DNA from: Labilithrix sp. | GTDB lineage: Bacteria; Myxococcota_A; Polyangia; Polyangiales; Polyangiaceae | Direction: 5' to 3' | Assembly (NCBI GenBank): GCA_019637175.1 | Contig: JAHBWD010000050.1 | Location: 1 to 64,000 of the forward strand | Length of the DNA stretch: 64,000 nt | In this document: piece after piece, positions 42,668 to 52,297 of the stretch | Numbering within the stretch: the stretch's first letter is position 1 | How the letters are laid out: each line of letters starts with the position of its first letter | Notes under the pieces: model-generated | What the model saw: the letters and a program-made list of their open reading frames with translations, nothing else | Told to the model about the DNA's origin: nothing | Databases searched by the model: none | Translations under genes and position numbers: made by a program

Positions 42668-43635
42668 GGCACCTCCCGAACGATCACGTAGCCAGGCGTG
42701 CCCGTGGACCACTCGAGCTTGCCGTCACTGAACACCCAGACCTTGTCCGGGCTGGTCCCTTTGTTGGCGTTGTTCACGACCTCGCCCAGCGTCGAGGTGT
42801 GCATCACGTCGCCCTGCTCGAAGTAGCCCTGCTTCTGGCGAAGGCTCTCGAGGCCGCCCTTGTCGGGCGAGACGTAGATGGCCTCGTATCGCTTGCCCGG
42901 CGGGAGGTTGTACTCCATCGGATCGAAGAACGGAGACTTGTGCGGATCGAGCGGCAAGTCGTTCGGCTGGACGCGGTACACGGGCTGGTCCACGGGGATC
43001 TCGGTGACCCGCCGCACGCCGTCCATGTTCTTCGAGCTCTGCACCGGGATCCGGTCGACGCCGTCGTCGCCCCGCCTCGCGATCGCCGCGACGGTGTCGG
43101 TGGTGTCGCGTGCGCGCCGAACGGCGCCGACCGCGAGCGCGGCCTCGTCGGCGTGACGCGCGCCGCGGATGATCCCCTTCGCCGCGTCGCCCACGCCGGG
43201 CACGAAGCCCACGGCGGCGAGGCCGAGGTTCGTCCATCCCCCGCTCGTCCCGTTGGCGATGTCTCGCATCGCGGCGGTCGCGTCGCGGATGTCCGCCGCC
43301 TGTCCGTAGAACGGCACGAGGCCGCCGACGATCTGGCCGACGATCTGACCGGCCGAGCTGCCCTCCGCGTAGTCACCGAGGACGAAGCCTCGCGCGAAGT
43401 CGCGGAAGAAGCCGCCGACGCCGCCTCGTCCTGCGCCGTCGCCGGCGATCGCCGCGCCGCCCGCCGCGCCGTTTCCGCCGACGAGGACCGCGGAGGCGCG
43501 GTCGGCGCTCGCGCCGACGCGGGAGCCGAGGCTGCGATACGCGCCCGCCGCGACGAGGATGATCGCCGCGAGGACGAGCGCGTACTCGGGCAGAGAAGCC
43601 CCTCGCGCGCGGACGCGCCGCGACGTTGCCACCAT
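42664..43635 (-). CDS. Prepilin-like N-terminus fused to polymorphic-toxin-like protein
   Basis: 323 aa. Residues 1-12 are basic and end in Gly12; then ASLPEY places Glu17 at +5, followed by a hydrophobic stretch (ALVLAAIILVAAGAY). This is the type IVb prepilin/TadE processing signature. After a Gly/Ala linker, residues 98-160 (IVGGLVPFYGQAADIRDA ... AAVGFVPGVGDAAKGI) match the GxVPGVGDAxKG helical pair typical of pretoxin segments in polymorphic toxins. Residues about 200-323 (VDQPVYRVQPND ... EWSTGTPGYVIVREVP) form an alpha/beta domain of unknown type. No known toxin catalytic motif could be assigned. ATG 43635 chosen because the signal starts there; the frame opens at 43740. Confidence 0.75.
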   Translation of the reverse strand: MVATSRRVRARGASLPEYALVLAAIILVAAGAYRSLGSRVGASADRASAVLVGGNGAAGGAAIAGDGAGRGGVGGFFRDFARGFVLGDYAEGSSAGQIVGQIVGGLVPFYGQAADIRDATAAMRDIANGTSGGWTNLGLAAVGFVPGVGDAAKGIIRGARHADEAALAVGAVRRARDTTDTVAAIARRGDDGVDRIPVQSSKNMDGVRRVTEIPVDQPVYRVQPNDLPLDPHKSPFFDPMEYNLPPGKRYEAIYVSPDKGGLESLRQKQGYFEQGDVMHTSTLGEVVNNANKGTSPDKVWVFSDGKLEWSTGTPGYVIVREVP

Positions 43636-43759
43636 GTGGGTCGGAGACGCAACGCGCGTACCGCCGCGGTCCGTGTGAGAAGTCGACGGCTTGGTGGATC
43701 GGCCGACCCCTGCCGGGACGCGACGTGCAGAGCCTTGCACTTCGAGTGCGATGATCGGC

Positions 43760-45430
43760 TCAGTCGCGGAGCACGGTGAACGTGTCGAGCTTCCCGAAGC
43801 CGACTCCGAATCGCGGCGCGGGCTTCCCGCCCGGGTACACCGTCCCGTCTGCCCGGACGTCGCAGCGGTTGTCGCCGTCGAAGAAGCCGAGGCTGATCTC
43901 GGAGAGCTTCTTCGTCGACGCGTTGAGAAACTCCCAAGGACCCGCGCCGCCGCTGCGGTACCACCACGATTGGCCCGTCGCCATGAACGAGTCGTTCACG
44001 CCGTCGCCGTCGAAGTCGCACGTCCCGAGCTGCAGCTTGCCGTTGTAGCCAAAGACGTTCCCCGGCTCCTGGACGAGGCCGCTCTCCTCTTGCGATGTCG
44101 CGCTGCCGAACGTGAGGTGATTCGCGAAGACGTTCTGCCCGACGAACATGCCGACAGCGGGCGTGCCGCGCAGCTTGATGGCCTCGTCCTCACGGTAGAA
44201 GAACGTGTTGTGCCGGATCAGCATCGTGTGTCCGGCCGGGCCGCAGTTCGCGAGCGCGTCGGAGAAGATGCTCGCCACGCCGCAATCGTTCAGCCCGTGC
44301 ATGTCGAACTGATGCGTGTGCACCCAGAATCCCGGGAACGGGATCCAGCGGTGCAGGCCTCCGTTCTCGAGCACGAGGTTGTAGTAGGCCGTGTAGCCCG
44401 TGCCCGCCTTCCCGTCGCCCTCGATCGCGTGCCTGTTCCAGTCGAAGACGTTGCGCGCGATCATCGGATGCGCGCCGTAGCCGACCGCGACGCCGTAGCC
44501 ATCGCCGCCGACGGCCTGGTTGTGATGGATGAAGTTGTCGTGGATGTTCACCGTGTGGGCCGGCAGCACGGTCTCGCTCGGCGACGGCGACGCCGCGGTG
44601 TTCTGCGTGTCCCAGACGTGAATCCCCGCCAGCGCCCAGCCGGAGATCTCGTCGTGGTCGATCTCGACGTTCGTCGCCGAGTCGATCATGATCCCGCGAG
44701 CGCCGTTGCGATCGACCGCGCCCATGTCCGGGCCTTCGATGCGCACGCCCGTGATGCGAACGTTGGATGCATACCGCCCGATCTTGAAGAACACCGGCGG
44801 GCGCGTCGTCGTGAAGAGGCGCGGTCCAGGCTCGCGGCCACCGCGCCCGCCGCGGATGATCACGTTGGATCCAATGGAGATGTCCTGCCGGTTGCTGAGA
44901 TCGAGCTGAACGCCGTTCGCGATGACCACCGTGGTGTTCGGCGTCTGCACGGCCTGCACGAAGAGCGGCGCTTGGTCGTTGGACGTGATGTCGACGCGCG
45001 GGGGCAGTTGAACCGCGATGTTCACCGACGAGAGCACGCGCTCGCCGTAGCCGGCGATGTAGATGCGCAGTCGACGAAGGGAGCTCGCCTGCGGCCTGAC
45101 GAGGGTCGATCCCGTCGTCCCGACGAGCTGCGAGTCAAGGTACGCGCGCGCGGCGGTGCAGCCGCTCGGGATCTTCACGCTCCACGCGAGCGTCGAGCTG
45201 CCGCCGAGTGAGATGGTCGACGGCGTCGCGGTCAGGCTGCCGGTCGCGTCGGTGAGGCATCGATGGAGGACGGGATCGTCGGTGCCGTCACCCATGCGAG
45301 CGAGCGGTGAGGCGACGTCGCCGGTCTCTTCTTCGGGCGCGGGTTCCTCGGAGTCGACGGCGCAGCCGCCGGAAGCGACGGCGATCATGCAGAAGGCGGA
45401 GCGGAGGGCGGATGTACGGAAGCGGCGCAT
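43760..45430 (-). CDS. Right-handed beta-helix repeat lipoprotein
   Basis: 556 aa: signal peptide with lipobox SGGC (Cys23), an acidic linker, an Ig-like strand region (about 60-150), then pectate-lyase-like parallel beta-helix coils (NVRITGVRIEG, NVEIDHDEISGWALAGIHV, TVNIHDNFIHHN, MLIRHNTFFYRED). The C-terminus has two FG-GAP/VCBS-like units (TCDFDGDGVNDSF, LGFFDGDNRCDVRADG) that may bind calcium. Probably a surface polysaccharide-binding or -degrading protein; no catalytic site was assigned. Confidence 0.85.
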   Translation of the reverse strand: MRRFRTSALRSAFCMIAVASGGCAVDSEEPAPEEETGDVASPLARMGDGTDDPVLHRCLTDATGSLTATPSTISLGGSSTLAWSVKIPSGCTAARAYLDSQLVGTTGSTLVRPQASSLRRLRIYIAGYGERVLSSVNIAVQLPPRVDITSNDQAPLFVQAVQTPNTTVVIANGVQLDLSNRQDISIGSNVIIRGGRGGREPGPRLFTTTRPPVFFKIGRYASNVRITGVRIEGPDMGAVDRNGARGIMIDSATNVEIDHDEISGWALAGIHVWDTQNTAASPSPSETVLPAHTVNIHDNFIHHNQAVGGDGYGVAVGYGAHPMIARNVFDWNRHAIEGDGKAGTGYTAYYNLVLENGGLHRWIPFPGFWVHTHQFDMHGLNDCGVASIFSDALANCGPAGHTMLIRHNTFFYREDEAIKLRGTPAVGMFVGQNVFANHLTFGSATSQEESGLVQEPGNVFGYNGKLQLGTCDFDGDGVNDSFMATGQSWWYRSGGAGPWEFLNASTKKLSEISLGFFDGDNRCDVRADGTVYPGGKPAPRFGVGFGKLDTFTVLRD

Positions 45431-45593
45431 GGTGAACGCCCGGCGAGCAACGGGTGTGCCGTCGCCCCCGAACGAGGAGTCGCCTGGAATTCCGGCGCTT
45501 TCATGGGCGGGTCGCCGGCCGCGGGCATGCGCGCGCGCAGTCCGGCCCGTGAGCGCGCGCATCACGTCGAGGTCGAAGGCTCGGTTGGCGCCG

Positions 45594-46859
45594 CTACGCT
45601 CGAAGCGCGCGGTGACCGATGTCGCTTCGGTGGTGCTCGCCGCGCCATGCGATGCGTGACACCGCCGCGTACGCCGCGTCACGTGCCTGCGCCAACGTCG
45701 CGGCGCGCGCGCCCACCGTGAGGATGCGCCCGCCGGCGGTGACGACGTCCGCTCCCTCGACCTTCGTGCCGGCGTGGAACACGAACGTGCCCTCGGGCAG
45801 AGGAGCGTCGAGCCCGTCGATGCGGTCGCCGGTCTTCGGCGTGCGCGGATAGTGCTCGGCGGCCATCACGACGGCGAGCGCGGCGCCCGGCTTGGTCGCC
45901 GCCTTCACGCCCGACAGATCGCCGCGCGCCGCGCCGTCGAGCACGGAGAACCAGTCGCCGTCGAGCATCGGGACGAGGACCGTCGTCTCGGGATCGCCGA
46001 AGCGCACGTTGAACTCGAGGACGCGCGGCGTGCCCGCGTCGATCATGAGCCCGACGAACAGCACGCCGCGAAACGGGCTCCCCTCCTCCGTCATCGCGCG
46101 CAGCGTCGGCGCCACGATCGCGCGCATCACCTCGTCGTGGATCGCCTTCGTCACGACCGGCGCCGGCGCGTACGCGCCCATGCCCCCGGTGTTCGGGCCC
46201 GCGTCGCCGTCGAAGACGCGTTTGTGATCCTGCGCCGCGACGAGAGGGATCGCGCGCGTTCCGTCGCAGACGACGTGAAAGCTCGCTTCTTCACCCGGGA
46301 GGATCTCTTCGATCACGACGACGCGCCCGGCGTCGCCGAGATCGCGCGCGACCATCATTCGATCGATCGCCTCGAGCGCCTCGTCGACGTTCGCCGCGAC
46401 GACGACGCCCTTGCCCGCGCAGAGGCCGTCGGCCTTCACCACGAGCGGTCGCGCGGCGGCGCGCACGTACGCCTTCGCGGCGTCGGGATCGTCGAACACC
46501 TCGAAGGCCGCCGTCGGGATGCCGTGGCGCTTCAGTAGCTGCTTCATGAAGACCTTCGAGCCTTCGAGCCGAGCGGCCGCGCGCGAAGGGCCGAACGCGC
46601 GGATGCCCTTCGCCTCGAGGGCGTCGACCAGCCCGAGCGTCAGCGGCGCCTCGGGGCCGACCACCACGAGATCGACGCGCTCGCGCTCGGCCAAGGCGAC
46701 GATCTCCGCGATCGCCGTGGGCGCGACGGCGACGTTCGTTCCGAGCGCGGCCGTGCCCGCGTTGCCCGGCGCGATGAAGAGGTCGTGCTCGCGGAGCGCG
46801 CTCGCGAGCGCGTGCTCTCGCGAGCCTCCGCCGATGACGAGGATGCGGGCGCGGCTCAT
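45594..46859 (-). CDS. purD: Phosphoribosylamine-glycine ligase
   Basis: 421-aa ATP-grasp enzyme (GAR synthetase) of purine synthesis. Conserved LVIGGGSREHALASAL start, PGNAGTA, LVVVGPEAPL, VVKADGLCAGKGVVV ATP-binding loop, AQDHKRVFDGDAGPNTGGMGAY split around residue 215, and VLEFNVRFGDPE. ATG 46859 follows GGGAG. No other pur gene is adjacent. Confidence 0.96.
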   Translation of the reverse strand: MSRARILVIGGGSREHALASALREHDLFIAPGNAGTAALGTNVAVAPTAIAEIVALAERERVDLVVVGPEAPLTLGLVDALEAKGIRAFGPSRAAARLEGSKVFMKQLLKRHGIPTAAFEVFDDPDAAKAYVRAAARPLVVKADGLCAGKGVVVAANVDEALEAIDRMMVARDLGDAGRVVVIEEILPGEEASFHVVCDGTRAIPLVAAQDHKRVFDGDAGPNTGGMGAYAPAPVVTKAIHDEVMRAIVAPTLRAMTEEGSPFRGVLFVGLMIDAGTPRVLEFNVRFGDPETTVLVPMLDGDWFSVLDGAARGDLSGVKAATKPGAALAVVMAAEHYPRTPKTGDRIDGLDAPLPEGTFVFHAGTKVEGADVVTAGGRILTVGARAATLAQARDAAYAAVSRIAWRGEHHRSDIGHRALRA

Positions 46860-46933
46860 CTCCCGGCGGATATCACGCGGGCTTTCGAGCCGAAATAGGC
46901 CGAGAGGGATAACTGGGTTAGGATGTTCGCCCC

Positions 46934-47839
46934 GTGGCCGAAGGCGCTCGTCCCCCCGTCGCGATCCGGATCGTCCGCCCTTACGAGACGGAAGAGCAGC
47001 TCTTCGAGAACGAGCTCGAGACGATCGGCAAGACGAGCGTGCTGCTCATCGGCGCCCATCCGCGACCGACGGGCGTCATCCTCCGCTTCGAGGTGACGCT
47101 CGCCTCGGGCGCGACCGTGCTGCGCGGCGAGGGCCGCGTCCTCGCGCACAAGGAGAACGCGTTCCGCGGGCTCGCCGGTCTCTCGCTCAGGTTCACGCGC
47201 CTCGATCCGCGGTCGAAGGCCGTGGTCGATCGCGCGACGGCGCTGCGAGAGGCGCGCGGCCAATCGGCGACGTCGGCCGCGGGCGCGCCTTCGCGTCCTC
47301 CGGCCAGGCCCGATCCCGCGATCGCGGACGCGCTCACCGCGGGGACCCCCGCGCCTCCGCAGCCGCAACCGAAGGCTCAACCCGAGCCGCCGCCTTCGGC
47401 GCCGCGACGCCCGAGCACGCGCCCGACGCGTCAGATGCAGGCCGTCTCGGTGCCTTCACAGGCGCAGCCGCCGCCGCTCGACGGGTTGACGCCGCCGCCT
47501 GCGCCCGTCGCCGTGCGCGAAGAGCTCGCGCCGACGCCCGTGCCCACACCGATCACGTCCGTGCCGGGCGAGGTCGAGGAGAAGCCGGTCGCGCCGCCGG
47601 CCGATGCGCCCGACGTGGCGACCCTCGCGCCGAACGCGCCGCCGACGATCGGCGCGCCTCCGCTCGCGCCGACCGTCTCCGCGCCGCCGATCCGCGCGCC
47701 AAGAGCGCGCAACGGCGGGGCACGAGCGGTCGAGCCGCCGCAGAACCGCGCCGAGCTGCTCGCGCGCCTCCGTGATCGCATCGGCAAGCTCCCGCCCGAG
47801 CGCTTCGCCGAGATCCGGTCCCGAAAGGCCGAAAAATAG
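46934..47839 (+). CDS. PilZ-like domain protein with Pro-rich tail
   Basis: 301 aa. Residues about 25-105 match the myxobacterial PilZ-like paralogous domain (LLIGAHPRPTGVILRFEVTL, RGEGRVLAHKEN, GLSLRFTRLDPRSKAVVDRA), but the c-di-GMP-binding RxxxR motif is not evident. A Pro/Ala linker (110-255) and a short C-terminal helix (RAELLARLRDRIGKLPPERF) follow. The GTG start has a -10-like TAGGAT 9 nt upstream. Signalling or motility role by family; ligand binding doubtful. Confidence 0.78.
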   Translation: MAEGARPPVAIRIVRPYETEEQLFENELETIGKTSVLLIGAHPRPTGVILRFEVTLASGATVLRGEGRVLAHKENAFRGLAGLSLRFTRLDPRSKAVVDRATALREARGQSATSAAGAPSRPPARPDPAIADALTAGTPAPPQPQPKAQPEPPPSAPRRPSTRPTRQMQAVSVPSQAQPPPLDGLTPPPAPVAVREELAPTPVPTPITSVPGEVEEKPVAPPADAPDVATLAPNAPPTIGAPPLAPTVSAPPIRAPRARNGGARAVEPPQNRAELLARLRDRIGKLPPERFAEIRSRKAEK

Positions 47840-47944
47840 GCGTTTCGTGCGGTTCGGTACCTAGGCCTACATCGATGCCTTCCCGCGCGCGCGTACGCGT
47901 TCTTCTCGATCCGGCCCTCTCGCGCGGGATACGCTGAGACGGGG

Positions 47945-49630
47945 ATGGATCCGGCACAGCTTTCGCCCGGCCACCGGCTCGATCGCTACGAGCTGCTCTG
48001 CCCACTCGCTTACGGCGGCATGGCGTCGGTGTGGCTCGCGCGCTTCGGCGGGCGGCGCGGGTTCGAGCGGCTCGTCGTCGTGAAGATGATCCTCCCGCAG
48101 TATTCGCAGGATCCGCGCTTCCAGGAGATGTTCCTCGACGAGGCTCGCATCGCCTCGCGGATCGAGCACGCCAACGTCGCGCGCATCCTCGACGTCGGCG
48201 AGCAAGAGGAGAACACGTTCATCGTCATGGAGTGGGTCGACGGCGATTCGCTGTCGAAGGTGATGCGCGCCGCCGAGTCGAAGAAGCAGCCGGTCCCCGC
48301 GGGCATCGCGCTTCGCGTGTGCGCCGACGCCGCCGCGGGCCTCCACGCCGCCCACGTGCTCCAGGAGCGCGACGGGACGCCGCTCGGCGTCGTCCATCGC
48401 GACGTCTCCCCGCAGAACATCCTCATCGCGAACACCGGCTCGACGGTGATCATCGACTTCGGCGTCGCGAAGGCCCGCGACCGCGTCTCGCAGGAGACGA
48501 GCGCGGGCCAGCTCAAGGGCAAGATCCGTTACATGGCGCCGGAGCAGGCGCTCGGGCGCGCGATCGATCACCGCGCCGACGTCTGGGCGCTCGGCGCGAT
48601 CCTCTACGAGCTCTTCGCAGGCGTGCCGCCGTACGACGGCCCCAACGAGGTCGCGACCCTCCACAAGCTGACGAGCGGCACGGTCCCGGCGCCGCTTCCG
48701 CCGCACGTTCCGCTCGCGATCCGCAGGGTGGTCGACCGGGCGCTGGCGTACGACTCCGCCGACCGCTACGCGACCGCGCTCGAGCTGAACCTCGCGCTCG
48801 AGACCGCGATGGTGGAGATCGGCGAGGCGACCTCGATCGCCGTCGTCGCGCACTACACCGCGCAGCTCCTCGCCGATCGCAAGGCCGCGCGCAGGCGCGC
48901 CGTCGACGCGGCGCTCGCGTCGGCGCAGGCGCGCGACGGCGGGCGCGATCGACCCTCGACGTCGGCGGTCGCGCCTTCGATCTCCGGGATCGCGGCGCCT
49001 TCGTCGTCGCCGAGCGTCTCGAGCGGACCGCCTGCGCCCTCGAGCCTCCACCGCGCGCGAACGGCGACGCCGCCCTACCCGATGGCGCCGACGGACCTCG
49101 ACCTCGCGTCGACCCCGAGCGGCTCGGTGGGTCACTCCGACGTGCCGAGCGCGACGAGCTCGGCGACGCTCGGCTCGGCGGCGATGGAGTATCCGCCGGA
49201 GCTCGTCGACGATCCCGCGCGCAAGCGCCGATTCGTCACCGCGGTGATCCTCGGCGTCTCCCTCGCGGCGGGCGTCATCGGCGCCGTGCTCATCATCAGC
49301 ACCGCGGTGCTCAAGCGCAGCGCGAACGAGGCGAGCACCGGCGCCGCGTCGCAAACGGCCGTGACGGCGGCGGCCGCGACAGAGGCTCCACCGCCTCCGG
49401 AGAGCGAGCCTGCGCCGGCTCCAGCGGCCGCGCCTCTCGAGTCACCCTCGGCGACCGCGTCGGCGTCGGCGTCGGCGAGCGCGTCCGCGATCGCGGTGAG
49501 CGCGCCCAAGCCGACGACCACCGCGCCGCCGGCGACGCATCGGCCGACGCCTCCTCCGCCGGCGACCGCGCGGCCGAAGCCGGCGGCGCCGACGCCGCCT
49601 TCACCGACAGGAAAAGATCGTGGCTTTTGA
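47945..49630 (+). CDS. Receptor-type Ser/Thr protein kinase paired with a TPR/PEGA protein
   Basis: 561 aa. Kinase domain about 15-290: loop AYGGMASVWLA, Lys in VVVKMILP, catalytic HRDVSPQN (the myxobacterial Ser/Gln variant), DFGVAKA, and GKIRYMAPEQ in the activation loop. Ser/Pro linker, membrane helix near 418-440 (VTAVILGVSLAAGVIGAVLII) and an Ala/Ser/Pro tail with a short TCGGCG-type coding repeat (SASASASASA). The last 11 nt overlap the TPR/PEGA gene. A -10-like TACGCT lies 9 nt before the ATG. Confidence 0.92.
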   Translation: MDPAQLSPGHRLDRYELLCPLAYGGMASVWLARFGGRRGFERLVVVKMILPQYSQDPRFQEMFLDEARIASRIEHANVARILDVGEQEENTFIVMEWVDGDSLSKVMRAAESKKQPVPAGIALRVCADAAAGLHAAHVLQERDGTPLGVVHRDVSPQNILIANTGSTVIIDFGVAKARDRVSQETSAGQLKGKIRYMAPEQALGRAIDHRADVWALGAILYELFAGVPPYDGPNEVATLHKLTSGTVPAPLPPHVPLAIRRVVDRALAYDSADRYATALELNLALETAMVEIGEATSIAVVAHYTAQLLADRKAARRRAVDAALASAQARDGGRDRPSTSAVAPSISGIAAPSSSPSVSSGPPAPSSLHRARTATPPYPMAPTDLDLASTPSGSVGHSDVPSATSSATLGSAAMEYPPELVDDPARKRRFVTAVILGVSLAAGVIGAVLIISTAVLKRSANEASTGAASQTAVTAAAATEAPPPPESEPAPAPAAAPLESPSATASASASASASAIAVSAPKPTTTAPPATHRPTPPPPATARPKPAAPTPPSPTGKDRGF

Positions 49631-50633
49631 GCGGCGCGCGCGCCGGGCGCTGTTCATCCTCGCGTCGTCTCTCGTCCTCGCCGTCGCGTCGCCGGCGATC
49701 GCCGAGCCGACGCTCTCCGATCGCGAGACCGCGCGCAGCTTGATGGACGACGGCGACGCGAAGCGCGACAAGGGTGACCTCAAGGGCGCGCTCAAGAGCT
49801 ACGAGGCCGCCGACGCGATCATGCGCGTGCCGACGACGGGCCTCGAGGTCGCGCGGGCCCAGGCCCAGCTCGGCCTCCTCCTCGAGGCGCGCGAGACGTG
49901 CGCCAAGGTCATGCGCCTCGCGCCCAAGCCGGGAGAGCCTGCGCCGTTCACGGCTGCGCGGAAGGCCGCCGAGACGCTGAGCACCGAGCTCGCGACGCGC
50001 ATCCCTTCGATCACCGTCGCGGTGCAGAACGCCGACGCCGGGCAGACGCCGCAGATCACGATCGACGGCGAGCCGGTCCCGCCCGCAGCGGCGGAGGCCC
50101 CGCGCAAGGTGAACCCAGGCCGACACGTGATCGTCGTCCGCGCGGGCTCGATCGAGAAGAAGGAGGACGTGAGCGTCGCCGAGCGCGACGCGAAGACGGT
50201 CACGATCGATCTGCGCGCGGCGCTCCCTCCCCCTCCCGTCACCGAGGAGCGCGCGCCCGCCGAAGGCGGCGGCGGCGACGCCTTGCCCAAGATCCTCGTG
50301 TTCGGCGGCTTCGGCCTCGCGGCCGTGGGCATCGGCGTCGGCTCCGTCACGGGCCTCATGAGCATCTCCAAGGTCGACGACGTGCGGAAGAACAGCTGCA
50401 ACGGCGGCGACGCGTGCGCGCCCGGCAGCGAGGCCGAGATCGACTCGGCCAAGTCGCTGGGCACGGTCTCCACGATCGCCTTCATCGCCGGCGGCGTCGG
50501 CGTCGCGGCCGGCGTCATCGGCATCCTGATGGGCGACGGCGCGAAGACGGAGACCAACGCCGCGCGCGTCGTGACGCCTCGGGTGCGCGCCGACGTCGGC
50601 CCGAGTTGGGTCGGCCTCAGCGGAACGTTCTGA
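49620..50633 (+). CDS. TPR/PEGA membrane protein, kinase-paired paralogue B
   Basis: 337 aa, GTG 49620, overlapping the kinase gene by 11 nt. Signal peptide (1-28), TPR-like helices (SLMDDGDAKRDKGDLKGALK ...), PEGA-like beta domain (PQITIDGEPVPP, VNPGRHVIVVRAG), then two membrane segments separated by a Cys-containing loop (NSCNGGDACAPGS) that matches the equivalent loop of paralogue A (KTCTDKICGPQ). Ends in GLSGTF. Convergent with the BtpA gene, overlapping by 17 nt. Confidence 0.87.
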   Translation: MAFERRARRALFILASSLVLAVASPAIAEPTLSDRETARSLMDDGDAKRDKGDLKGALKSYEAADAIMRVPTTGLEVARAQAQLGLLLEARETCAKVMRLAPKPGEPAPFTAARKAAETLSTELATRIPSITVAVQNADAGQTPQITIDGEPVPPAAAEAPRKVNPGRHVIVVRAGSIEKKEDVSVAERDAKTVTIDLRAALPPPPVTEERAPAEGGGGDALPKILVFGGFGLAAVGIGVGSVTGLMSISKVDDVRKNSCNGGDACAPGSEAEIDSAKSLGTVSTIAFIAGGVGVAAGVIGILMGDGAKTETNAARVVTPRVRADVGPSWVGLSGTF

Positions 50634-51396
50634 ACGCTTCGGCGAACGCGGCGGCGAGCGCCGCGTCGACCGGACCGCCCGCGACGCCGCCTTCGCGGAG
50701 CGCGCTGCCCACGACGATCCCGTCGGCGAGCTGCATGATCGACGCGAGCGTCGAGAGCGTCGCCCCGCTCGCGACCATCACCGGCTTGTCGGACGCGCGA
50801 GCGACGGCGTCGAGCTTCGCGAGATCGACGCCCTTGCCCGTGCCTTCGCCCGTCACGAGCACGACGTCGGCCATCGCGCGCTTGGTGAGGTCTTCGACCT
50901 CCTGCTCGAGCGGGCGCGGCGCGCCGAGCGGCGCGGAGTGCTTGACGTCGACGTCGGCCCAGATCGCGACGCGATCGGCGCCGAGGGCGCGCCGCAAGCG
51001 CAGCGCCGCCGCCGCGTCGCCCTGCACGATGCCTTGATCGGTCACGCGCGCGCCCGCGAGCACGTTGATCCGCACGAAGCTCGCCCCGACGCAGGCCGCG
51101 ATCGACAGCGCGGCCTCGGCGTCGTTGCGCAGGACGTTGATCCCGAGCGAGACCGACGGCGCGGCCTCGCGCACCGCGACGGCGCACGCGGTCATGGCGG
51201 CGACCGTGACGGGCGCGACCTTGCCGGCGAAGAAGGGCGCGTCGCCGAAGTTCTCGACGATGATCGCGTCGTAACCCGCTTGCGCGAGCGCCTTGGCGTC
51301 GGCCGCGGCGAAGCGCGCGCACTCGAGCGCCGTCGACGTCGATCGCGGGCTGCCAGGGAGCGCCGGCAGGTGAATGACTCCAGCGAGGACCGCCAT
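50617..51396 (-). CDS. BtpA/SgcQ family TIM-barrel protein
   Basis: 259-aa BtpA-family protein: GVIHLPALPGSP at the N-terminus, YDAIIVENFGDAPF, GINVLRND, IWADVDVKHSAPL and LVTGEGTGKGVDL, PVMVASGAT, ADGIVVGSALR are family-typical barrel strands with a phosphate-binding-like C-terminal loop. BtpA was described in cyanobacterial photosystem I assembly, but bacterial homologues are of unknown function, probably metabolic. ATG 51396 begins the conserved strand; GTG/ATG further upstream are not supported. A GATAAG -10-like element lies 9 nt upstream. Confidence 0.88.
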   Translation of the reverse strand: MAVLAGVIHLPALPGSPRSTSTALECARFAAADAKALAQAGYDAIIVENFGDAPFFAGKVAPVTVAAMTACAVAVREAAPSVSLGINVLRNDAEAALSIAACVGASFVRINVLAGARVTDQGIVQGDAAAALRLRRALGADRVAIWADVDVKHSAPLGAPRPLEQEVEDLTKRAMADVVLVTGEGTGKGVDLAKLDAVARASDKPVMVASGATLSTLASIMQLADGIVVGSALREGGVAGGPVDAALAAAFAEAFRTFR

Positions 51397-51417
51397 GCCC
51401 GTGCTCTTATCACGGGC
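51397..51417. promoter_or_regulatory. Palindrome over the BtpA promoter region
   Basis: GCCCGTG (51397-51403) and CACGGGC (51411-51417) flank a 7-nt centre that contains the minus-strand GATAAG. It could be an operator, or the terminator hairpin of the preceding gene on the same strand. Confidence 0.4.
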
Positions 51418-51437
51418 GCGCCGGCCCGGCGCGCCGA

Positions 51438-52277
51438 TCACCGCGGGCGCATCTTCGCGGCGAGCACGCGGCGCAACACGAGCAGATCGGGATCATCGGG
51501 GCTCACCTGCGCGAGGGGCTCGAGGAGCGCGTCGGCCTTCTCCAGATCGCCCGCCAGGATCGCGCGAAGCGCGCGCTGGTAGCTCTTGCGCTGCTCGCGA
51601 TCGAGGGCGACGCGCCGGGAGACGCCGAGGCGATCGTCGCCGCTCGACGCGATCGCCGGCGCGGGCGCGGCCGCGGCCGCGGGCGCTGCCTCCACCGCTT
51701 CGATCGCGACCGCCACCGGCGAAGGCGACGGCGCGATCGGCGCCGCGTGCGGCGGAGCGCCTTCGCTCTCCGTCGCGCCCGCGGCGTGGGCGGTCGCGAG
51801 CGCCGCGAACACGACGCCGAGCAAGCAGAGCACGCGCCGCGTGCGCGGGAGCCTTCGGTAGTCGTCGCGCAGCTTGATCGCCGCGCTCCTGAGCGCAGAC
51901 GCTTCGACCGCGGGCGGGCCAGGAGGCGGCGCGACCTCGAGGCGCGGGGCGACGGAGGGCGGGGCGACCGCGAGCGCGATCGTCGCCCCGCCCGCGCGCA
52001 GACGACAAGGAAGCGGCAGCGCGGTCCAATCGCAGGGCAGCGGCTCCCACCGCCCTGCGTGGTAGACGCTCGCCGGCTGGGTATCCGACGCGCTCGCCGC
52101 GAGGACGGTCCCCTCGTGACGCAGCAGTACGAAGTGACCCGGGAGCGTGCCCACGGCGTCGAGGACGACGTTGCCGTTGCGTCCGAACACGAACGCCTCG
52201 CCCCTCGAGACGTCGAGCGCGAACGAGCTTCCGTCGTGCGCGGCGTCCCAGATCGAACAGCGAAGCTCCGTGGGCAT
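51438..52277 (-). CDS. FHA-like N-terminal domain membrane protein of the Tad locus
   Basis: 279 aa. N-terminal 105 residues look like an FHA-type beta sandwich (FALDVSRGEAFVFGRNGNVVL, GHFVLLRHEG, AGGATIALAV) with GRNG in place of the phosphothreonine-binding GR...S pattern. One membrane helix near 145-165 (VLCLLGVVFAALATAHAAG), an Ala/Pro linker, then a TPR-like helical tail. ATG 52277 has GGAGG 6 nt upstream; GTG 52301 overlapping the flp stop is the alternative. Directly downstream of flp, so likely tied to the pilus. Confidence 0.78.
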   Translation of the reverse strand: MPTELRCSIWDAAHDGSSFALDVSRGEAFVFGRNGNVVLDAVGTLPGHFVLLRHEGTVLAASASDTQPASVYHAGRWEPLPCDWTALPLPCRLRAGGATIALAVAPPSVAPRLEVAPPPGPPAVEASALRSAAIKLRDDYRRLPRTRRVLCLLGVVFAALATAHAAGATESEGAPPHAAPIAPSPSPVAVAIEAVEAAPAAAAAPAPAIASSGDDRLGVSRRVALDREQRKSYQRALRAILAGDLEKADALLEPLAQVSPDDPDLLVLRRVLAAKMRPR

Positions 52278-52297
52278 CACATCCTCCGAGGGGTTCT